A stretch of DNA of 64,000 nt, from contig NC_041003.1 of NCBI RefSeq assembly GCF_004193775.1, forward strand, positions 30,246,263 through 30,310,262. The letters are read 5' to 3'. The notes under the pieces are model-generated. The model worked only from the letters and a program-made list of their open reading frames with translations, was not told where the DNA came from and made no database searches. The stretch is from Glycine soja (taxonomy: Eukaryota > Streptophyta > Magnoliopsida > Fabales > Fabaceae). Positions 57,241 to 64,000 of this stretch are shown in pieces; within the stretch, counting starts at the first letter, position 1; each line of letters opens with the position of its first letter. The position numbers and the translations under genes were made by a program.

Positions 57241-57854
57241 ACTAACTTGGCCCTATCTAAATTGATGTCAGAAGTATGAGAGGTGGGGGCCAAGTTAGAA
57301 AAAGAAAAGGCACTCCAAGTTTGAGCAAGAGTAGCAAATTTTTCCTTAAAATCTTCAAAGGTAGTCCATCTGAATTCAATTCAAATCCATTGCCTGGGAT
57401 ACACAAACAGGATGCTAACTCTTGCTTGTTTGGCCTTAGCAACACAAATTTTGCATATGCCAGAAGACTTTCTCCTTCCTTTATAACCACTGGTGTTTCT
57501 AAAAAAGAATTAAGGGCAGCTGAGTCAAATGGAATCCATTGCCCTCTAACCTTGACCTGTTTTGGTGACTTGTCTTCAGGATCATAAACATTTGCATAGA
57601 ACTCCCTTACAAGTGCTACATCTATGTTTCCCTCTTCCAAGTTAGCGATTTTCTTATGCCAGTTCCACCTGTTTAACTCCCCTTGAAATTCCTCAAAGTC
57701 ATTAAGCGACAGCTGCACATTTCTTTCAGGAATGATCTTTATGCCAAAGATGTTGTTGGTGTAGTGATCCCATGCTTCAGGGGAAGAATATTTGTATTTG
57801 TCGTACCTGATCTGAGAAGATGAAGAAGCAATGGATTTTTTTTTGAGATGCCAT
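57241..57854 (-). pseudogene. Element X ORF, N-terminal half
   Basis: Begins ATGGCATCTC at 57854, right after a TTTGCAG splice acceptor. A nine-A run then puts the main frame out by one base. That frame reads YDKYKYSSPEAWDHYTNNIF, VREFYANVYDPEDK, VRGQWIPFDSAALNSFLETP and AYAKFVLLRPN. Beyond about 57370 the similarity moves to another frame: FATLAQTWSAFSFSNLAPTS, then DRAKLVYVLLDE, where solo LTR B interrupts it. The set of motifs (EFYANV, VRG..IPF, the APTSHTSD segment) resembles the 'putative plant transposon protein' family (Transposase_32, from memory) found in many legume repeats. Its biochemical role is unknown. Confidence 0.68.
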
Positions 57855-58662
57855 CTGCAAATTATAAGATAAAACACACAAGATTAGCACAAGTTTATTC
57901 TCAAGAAAGCAGAAAAATAAAATTGAAAACAGAGCTGGGCACTTAGCGCAGCATGCTGGCGCTTAACGTGCCTTTTGAAATTAACACAAGCGCTAAGCGC
58001 AGCAAGCTGGCGCTTAGCTCAAAGACATAGAAAACATTTTTTTCTGCAGAATAGGCTTAGCGCACAGGGGCGCTTAGCCTCAGTCTACAATTTTAGAAAA
58101 ACAAAATAGGATTGGGACTTAGCGCCGCATGCTGGCGCTTAGCTCAGCCTCAACAGAGAGACATTGAGGCTTAGCGCACAAGCGCACTTAGCCTTATTAC
58201 AAAGGTTAAAGAAACAGAACCTAAGTGGCGCTTAGTGCAACAAGCTGGGTTTAGCGCCTGAATTACCATGGGTATCTCAGTATACCATTGACGCTTAGCA
58301 CACAGGCGCGATTAGGGTCTGCATCATTTTGGTTCAACAACTATGATGAACGCACTTAGCGCGACATGGTCCGCTTAGCGTGACCATCAGAAATCTAAAA
58401 AAATTTAACAGTTGCGATGAATAGGCTAAGCACAGTAGGCACACTTAGTGCGTTCATTGCGAATCCCAGAAGATACATAGGGGTTTTCACCCCTTTTTAA
58501 CCATATTGCCCCTAATGGGCTTCTAGACTACCTAAGGTCCTAAAATACCTAACTTTAACTAAGTAACTTAACCTAACAGCAATGCTAACTAAGAAAACAT
58601 AAATCTTCTATCCTAAGGTGTGAAGCATGAAATACAAAGTAAAAGGAAATCAAGAAACTTAC
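57855..58662 (-). other. Putative leader intron of element X
   Basis: On the minus strand a GTAAGTTT donor at about 58662 and a TTTGCAG acceptor at 57855 bracket about 0.8 kb just before the ORF start. The first half is packed with CTAAGCG-type motifs (57930-58460, at about 20-45 bp spacing). The splice call is by consensus only. Confidence 0.5.
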
Positions 58663-59293
58663 TTGGATTGTCTATGCAAGGAAGCAAAAAGGATGCAGAG
58701 GAGGAGTAGGCACACAACAGAAATAAGAGAATGCTCAGGGTGAGAGAGTGTAGAGGTTTGGGTGCAAAGGTAGCAACCCAAGTGCCTCTGCCTCTACTTT
58801 TTAAAAACTGAATTTCGTATGGCGCGCTTAGCGTGGCAACGTGAAGTTTGAGTTTAAAACACTAGCACTTAGCCTAGCCTTGCGCTAAGCCCAACTTGAA
58901 ATTGTAACTTCCAGTAAGCATTTGGGGCTTAGCGCAGCAAAAGTCTTTCTGCAACATGCGCTTAACCTGAGATGCGAGGCTTAGCGTACATCAAGCTTCA
59001 ACTTACAGTGAGTGATTCAGTCTTAATGCCACTACCTGCGCTAAGCGCACTTCCAATGACTTCAAAACAGAATGATTTGGCACTTAGCACATCCTTTCCC
59101 GCTAAGCCCATCTTGAAAGCTCAACTTACAGAATGAATCTGGGGCTTAGCGTAGGATAGCGCGCTTACAGTAAGCTCACTGCTTAAGGTAAAACTTACAA
59201 TGAAGATGTTGGGCTTAGCGCAGCGATGTGCGCTTAGCTGAACCATTCAGCAAATCAATCAGGGGTCTTTGCGCTTAGCGTGAGCTAGCTCGG
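58663..59293 (-). promoter_or_regulatory. Putative promoter and leader exon of element X
   Basis: A second CTAAGCG-type cluster fills 58815-59285. On the minus strand it is followed by TTTTTAAAAAG (about 58797-58807, TATA-like), then a pyrimidine-rich leader (58663-58795) that ends at the intron donor. This repeats the cluster-then-TATA order seen in the LTRs, but without other similarity to them. No 5' LTR or primer site was recognised before Ogre-2 interrupts at 59294. Confidence 0.45.
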
Positions 59294-61415
59294 TGTCATA
59301 ACCTACCCATCGGCGGGAGGGTGACGCGGGGCTCACGGGTGCATCTTCCAAGAAAGGAAAATGCACGGAGTTGCCACCAACGTTTATTCGAGGAAAAAGT
59401 TGGAAAAACCAAAAAGGTGTGGTCTATGAACTTTAAGTGTGAAAGGTTCGGGAGTTGGTTTTACGCACGGGGAAGGTATTAGCACCCTATGCATCCGTCA
59501 CAAGGGATGACAGCTTTCAATCAAGTGTGCAAATATGACTTTCAAAATTATGTATTTTTCCCTTTTTTTTGTTTTTATGTCTTTTTATGCCTTTTTGTAT
59601 TTTTTATCTCTTTTTGTGCTCGACAAGGGTGTTTCCCTCGCTCCTACGTATCCTCAATTGCAATGAGAAAATCAAACCTACGTAGTTCTTTGAGAACTAA
59701 TCGTTGGTTAAGTTGTTTTGATCTTTTTCCGCAAGATCGATTTTAACCGCACAAAAGTTGTTTAAGGCGTTGGATCATTTAAACGATCTTTTGATTCTTT
59801 TGAAAGGAGAGAAACGTTAAGGTGTTGGACCGTTAACGATCTATTTGTTTTTGAAAGGAGAGAAACATTAAGGCATTGGACCATTAACGATCTCTTGGGG
59901 TGGTCGACAAAAGCGGGGCTTTTGCTCCTACGTATCCTCAATTGCGATGAAGAAATCAGACCTACGTAGTTCTTGCAAAAGCGGTAAAGTTACATGTTGA
60001 TTTTATGCTGTTGAATGGTCCATGTTAACCGATAAAAGCAAAGAGGACCGTTTAAGGCGTTGGACCTTAAAACGGTTTTTAGTGATTTTTGCGGACAAAG
60101 CTTGATTTGTGAGTTGATTTTAGCTTTAGTTTCACTTTGGTTATTTAGTCAATTCATTCAAGGAAACTTCCAAAGAAAAATGTTCGATTGATTTTTTTAT
60201 TATTATTTTATTCGAAGATATTTTGATTATTTTATTATTATTTTGTCTTTTTTGGTTTAACCGTGGTTACAATGTGAACGATTAGTTAGATTTTATTTTA
60301 ACCGTGATTAAACGAGATTACAACACAAATGATCGGTTGAAATTCATTTTATCATTTATTAGGTGAGAAAATGGCTTAAATAAAAGGTTAAAAGCTCGTT
60401 AAAGCGGAAGAAAAGAAAACTGAAAGTAAGCAAAATTAAAGTGAAAGTACACAAAACAAGTAGGGACCACTAAGGGTGCATAGAATGAATTGAAAGATTC
60501 AATTTCGGGAACTTACCGGTTGAAGACTGAAGAACGACGAAGAACGAACGAAGAAAGGTGAAGAACGATGAACAACTTCCACAGAATCGCTTACGGAAGC
60601 GTTACGGAAGCACCTCAGCTTGGATTTTCTTCACGAAACACATTTTTTTCACCCAAAACAGCCGAAATGCATAGCCAAGGGGTCCGGAATATTTTGAAAC
60701 AGCCCCCCTCCCCTATTTATAGGGAAAAGGGGAGGTTCTTGCTGCCTAGAGGCTTCTTGAGGAAGATTTCTAAGCGCACCCCAATTACTAAGTTCACCCC
60801 CTTTTTCGTAATTTACGGAAAAGTTACGGAAGCCTTACTGAAGTGTTTCAGATTTGATTTTCATCTTTTTTTCTCTTCCCTTTCACCAATGTTAAGTGAA
60901 ATATGTTTACCCAAGGTTTTCAGAAATTTTACGGAAGCATTACGGAAGCTACGGAAGCCACGCAAGCCCCGGAAACCATTTATCAACAATGTGGAGGAGC
61001 TTGCCGCCCAGTTGCTTCCCGCTTAAGCAACCCAACTTCCAAAATGTTCCGGAACAACCTAGATTCAAATTGCTATTTACACCCCTATCTTGATAAGTTC
61101 ACCACCTCATTTTTGTGTTTTTGGTCGTTTTCTTTCCGAAATCTCATGAAACTTTATGGATTCCACCGTGATGAGTGTTAAGCCTTCTGAAGCGATCAAT
61201 AATGGTCTTCGGATGAAATTAGAGTGTAACAGTTTATTTGCACACACCCCACTTTGCTAAATACACTCCCATTTTCGTGTTTTTGATCGGTTTCTTATCG
61301 AAACATCTTGGAACTTTATGGATTCCACAACGATGGGTGTTAAACATTTTGAGGTGGTCAAACGAAGGTCGCATGCCGACAAACAATGGTCCCTGGACGA
61401 AATTAGGGTATGACA
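59294..61415 (-). mobile_element. 3' LTR of Ogre-2 (2122 bp)
   Basis: Minus-strand LTR with ends TGTCATA...TATGACA, preceded on the minus strand by a polypurine tract identical to that of the first Ogre element. TATA (CTATAAATAGGG on minus) at about 60709-60720. In the transcribed part are two ACGTA boxes (59640-59690 and 59924-59975) and repeated GGCGTTGGACC(A/G)TTAA units (59764-60085). It is longer than the first Ogre LTR and diverged from it. It inserted into element X; the TSD would be CTCGG (59289-59293), with its partner off the window. Confidence 0.88.
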
Positions 61416-61431
61416 GTTGCCCCTCTTTACT
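61416..61431 (-). other. Polypurine tract of Ogre-2
   Basis: Minus strand AGTAAAGAGGGGCAAC directly before the LTR, identical to 32748-32763. Confidence 0.92.
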
Positions 61432-61689
61432 AATCTTTTATTGGAGATAAAAGGGAAGTAAAGATAAGACACTAATTTCGTTCGAGCTGAATCTTTACCC
61501 GACCGGCCACTAGCGCAAATCCAAGTAGTAAAACCCGTGAAGGCATGAAGATATTGAAATTGCTTTTTTTTTAAAAAACGTACAAACAAAGGACGTCGAG
61601 TCCTATGAAGCACAGGGGAAAAGGATATTGAAGTTTTTGAGGTGAAGACATTGTCGTCTTCGAAATGTGTGCGGTTTACCATATAGTGC
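61432..61689 (-). other. Ogre-2 3' untranslated region
   Basis: Non-coding, related to 32440-32750 of the first Ogre (phrases about GACTTCCGCTAGTGG-like and GAAGACGACAATGTCTTC). Confidence 0.6.
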
Positions 61690-63520
61690 GTCTCTACATG
61701 CTACCTGACTTCTCACAGGTTGGGGTAGCAGAACTGCGTGTGTACGAATGACCACTTGGGGTATTTCCGCCTGCCACTTGACTTCACGGGTCAGGATTAA
61801 CAGAAGTGCGTTTGTATGGATAACCACTTGGGGTATTTTCGCCTGCCACCTGACTTCACGAGTCGAGATTAACAGAACTTGGTTTGTACGGATAACCACT
61901 TGGGTATCTCCGCATGTCATTGGACTCGCTGTCTCTGGATGACAAAGGTGCAGAAGACGACGTTAGTCTCTGCGTGTCAATGGTAACGCTTGCCCCTGGT
62001 TCACAAAGGGTGTAGATGACGACGTTAGTCTCTGCGTGTCAACGACTCGTTTGCCTCTGGTTGACAAAAGGTGTAGATGACCATAAGGTATCTCTGCCTG
62101 CCACCTAACTTCTCGGGTCACGATTAACAGAAATCGTTTTGTACAGATAACCACTTGGGTATCTCCGCCTGCCACCTGACTTCTCGGGTCAGGATTAACA
62201 GAAATCGTTTGTACGAATAACCACTTGGGTATCTCCACATGTCATCGGACTCGCCGTCTCTGGATGACAAAGGTGCAGAAGACGACGCTAGTCTCTGCGT
62301 GTCAACGGGCTCGCTTGCCCCTGGTTGACAAAGGGTGCAGATGACGACATTAGTCTCTGCGTGTCAACGGCTCGTTTGCCTCTGGTTGACAAAAGGTACG
62401 GATGACCATAAGGTATCTCCGCCTACCACCTGACTTCTCGGGTCAGGATTAACAGAAATTGTTTTGTACGAATAACCACTTGGGTATCTCCGCCTGCCAC
62501 CTGACTTCTCGGGTCAGGATTAACAGAAATCATTTGTACAGATAACCACTTGGGTATCTCCGCATGTCATCGGACTCATCGTCTCTGGATGAAAATGGTG
62601 CAGAAGACGATGTTAGTCTCTGCGTGTCAACGGCCTCGCTTGCCCCTGGTTGACAAAGGGTACAGATGATGACGATACTCTTTGCGTGTCAACGGCTCGT
62701 TTGCCTCTGGTTGACAAAATGTGCAGATGACCATAAGGTATCTCTGCCTGCCACCTGACTTCTTGGGTCAGGATTAACATAAATCGTTTTGTACGGATAA
62801 CCACTTGGGTATCTCCACCTGCAACCTGACTTCTCGGGTCAGGATTAATAGAAATCGTTTGTACGGATAACCACTTGGGTATCTCCACGTGTCATTGAAC
62901 TCGCCGTCTCTGGATGACAAAGGTGCAGAAGACGACATTAGTCTCTGCGTGTCAACGGGCTTGCTTGCCCCTAGTTGACAAAGGGTGCAGATGACGACAT
63001 TAGTCTCTGCATGCTACCAGACTCTGAGTCTGACAGATAGCAAAAGAGTTTTTATACGGATAAACACTTGGGTATCTCCGCCTGCCACCTGACTTCTCGG
63101 GTTAGGATTAACAGAAATTATTTTGTACTGATAACCGCTTGGGTATCTCTGCCTGCCACCTGACTTCTCGGGTCAGGATTAACAGAAATCGTTTTGTACG
63201 GATGACCACTTGGGTATCTCCGCATGTCATCGGACTCGCCGTCTCTGGATGACAAAGGTGCAGAAGACGATGTTAGTCTCTGCGTGTCAACAGGCTCGCT
63301 TGCCCCTTGTTGACAAAGGGTGTAGATGACAACGTTAGTCTTTGCATGCTACCGAACTCTGAGTCTGACGGATAGCAAAAGAGTGTTTATACGAATAACC
63401 ACTTGGGTATCTCCGCCTGCCACCTGACTTCTCGGGTCAGGATTAACAGAAATCATTTTGTACGGATAACCACTTGGGTATCTCTGCCTACCACCTGAAT
63501 TCTCGGGTCAGGATAGCGAA
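61690..63520 (-). repeat. Higher-order tandem array in the Ogre-2 3' region
   Basis: Basic unit of about 71 bp (CTGACTTCTCGGGTCAGGAT, then TAACAGAAATCGTTTTGTAC, then CCACTTGGGTATCTCCGCC), alternating with units containing GTCTCTGGATGACAAAGGTG and TTAGTCTCTGCGTGTCAACG. The CTCGCCGTCTCTGGATGAC mark recurs at about 61921, 62245, 62571, 62895 and 63231, giving a higher-order period of 324-336 bp. Open frames of 91-105 codons across it are repeat artefacts. Confidence 0.92.
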
Positions 63521-64000
63521 AGGTGGGGCGATCGACAAAAGCGATGCTTTTGCTCCTATGTATCCTCAATTTGTGATAAGGAACTCAAACCTATGTAGTT
63601 CTTGACTTTGTGAGACTAAAATAGTCTTGGTGTTTTTTCACTAAAATGCGAACATGCTTTAGTAAAGAAATAAAACCCCAAACTGATCAGAGCAACATAT
63701 GATTTTTTGATGAAAAACAATGTGTCTATTGCGGAGGAAGAGTATGCTGATGAAATTTTCTCATAACCATAAATGATATTTTGGATGTTAGCGTTTCATT
63801 TCTAAACGACCATTTAGAGGAAACACTGGGTCCAACAAAATAGAAGAAAATCACTCGAAGTGTATCAATCTCACACAGGTAAGTGTTTTATCCTAATTCT
63901 GAACCATAGATATGTCATGACTTAATTTTGCAAATCATTTCCTACCAAATCAAAGATTACGTGCGTGTTCATGGATCAATAGGACTTTTTCGGGAATGGT
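63521..64000 (-). other. Ogre-2 internal region, runs off the window
   Basis: 63521-63602 repeats the GACAAAAGCG...TTTTGCTCCTA...CTATGTAGTTCTT segment of the LTR (59905-59976). The rest has no coding similarity that I can see. Confidence 0.55.

Noticed and set aside
60568..61181. 152-codon plus-strand frame in Ogre-2
   Set aside because: Antisense within an LTR; partly built on repeated TACGGAAGC phrases; no domain and no similar frame in the Ogre-1 LTRs.
61257..62888. Several minus- and plus-strand frames of 64-141 codons
   Set aside because: They lie in the Ogre-2 LTR end and tandem array; sequence is periodic and the frames differ between copies.
61690..63520. Regular repeats considered as a CRISPR array
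   Set aside because: Eukaryotic context, units of 71/325 bp that are similar throughout, no unique spacers, and position directly before a retrotransposon polypurine tract.

Overview
This is a gene-poor, repeat-dense stretch of a plant nuclear genome. The Sirevirus LTRs, Ogre-type LTRs, a CACTA transposon end reading CACTACTAGAAAA and the codon style all look like a legume, most likely soybean (Glycine); that is inference from family resemblance, not a search. I find no intact host protein gene, no tRNA or rRNA gene and no CRISPR array. The window is a set of transposons nested up to five levels deep. Many boundaries can be fixed to the base because 5-bp target-site duplications (TSDs) are still visible.

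Layout. (1) 1-3803: 5' end of a Ty3/gypsy element on the minus strand (LTR, primer site, leader, gag), inserted in a CACTA element. (2) 3804-6789: that CACTA element (plus strand), a broken second ORF with a Ulp1-type protease domain, its subterminal repeats and a 143-bp hairpin. (3) 6790-10540: an old relic with repeat blocks at each end. (4) 10883-11991: a copia-type solo LTR. (5) 13498-15260: exons of an organellar-type Hsp90 gene, then the end of another CACTA element. (6) 15261-20940: AT-rich, with a broken Aha1 (Hsp90 co-chaperone) fragment near 17.2 kb. (7) 20941-24438: two LTRs on the minus strand, the second a Sirevirus solo LTR. (8) 24439-37302: a degenerate plus-strand LINE, split by an Ogre-type element (26814-34300), which itself holds a solo LTR (28535-29648). 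(9) 37308-39582: a solo LTR and the 3' end of a degenerate copia element. (10) 39583-50792: a second CACTA element (minus strand), split by a Sirevirus (41200-47656) that has lost pol. (11) 50793-59293: an unusual LTR element ('element X') whose ORF resembles the 'putative plant transposon protein' family. The ORF is split by a solo LTR (53433-57235) that has itself received a second solo LTR of its own family (53723-55135) and a Ty3/gypsy solo LTR (55417-56379). (12) 59294-64000: the 3' LTR and 3' tandem-repeat region of a second Ogre-type element on the minus strand.

How it works together. These are parasitic layers rather than a pathway. The nesting gives a relative order: copia LTR, then CACTA-2, then Sirevirus and element X, then solo LTR B, then solo LTR A and the gypsy LTR. 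Solo LTRs outnumber two-LTR elements, so LTR-LTR recombination has been active here.

The least explained signals are clusters of a CTAAGCG-type motif placed just upstream of the TATA box in four LTRs and also spread through element X, a 12-bp palindrome repeated through the Sirevirus LTRs, and ACGTA-containing boxes shared by the Ogre LTRs.
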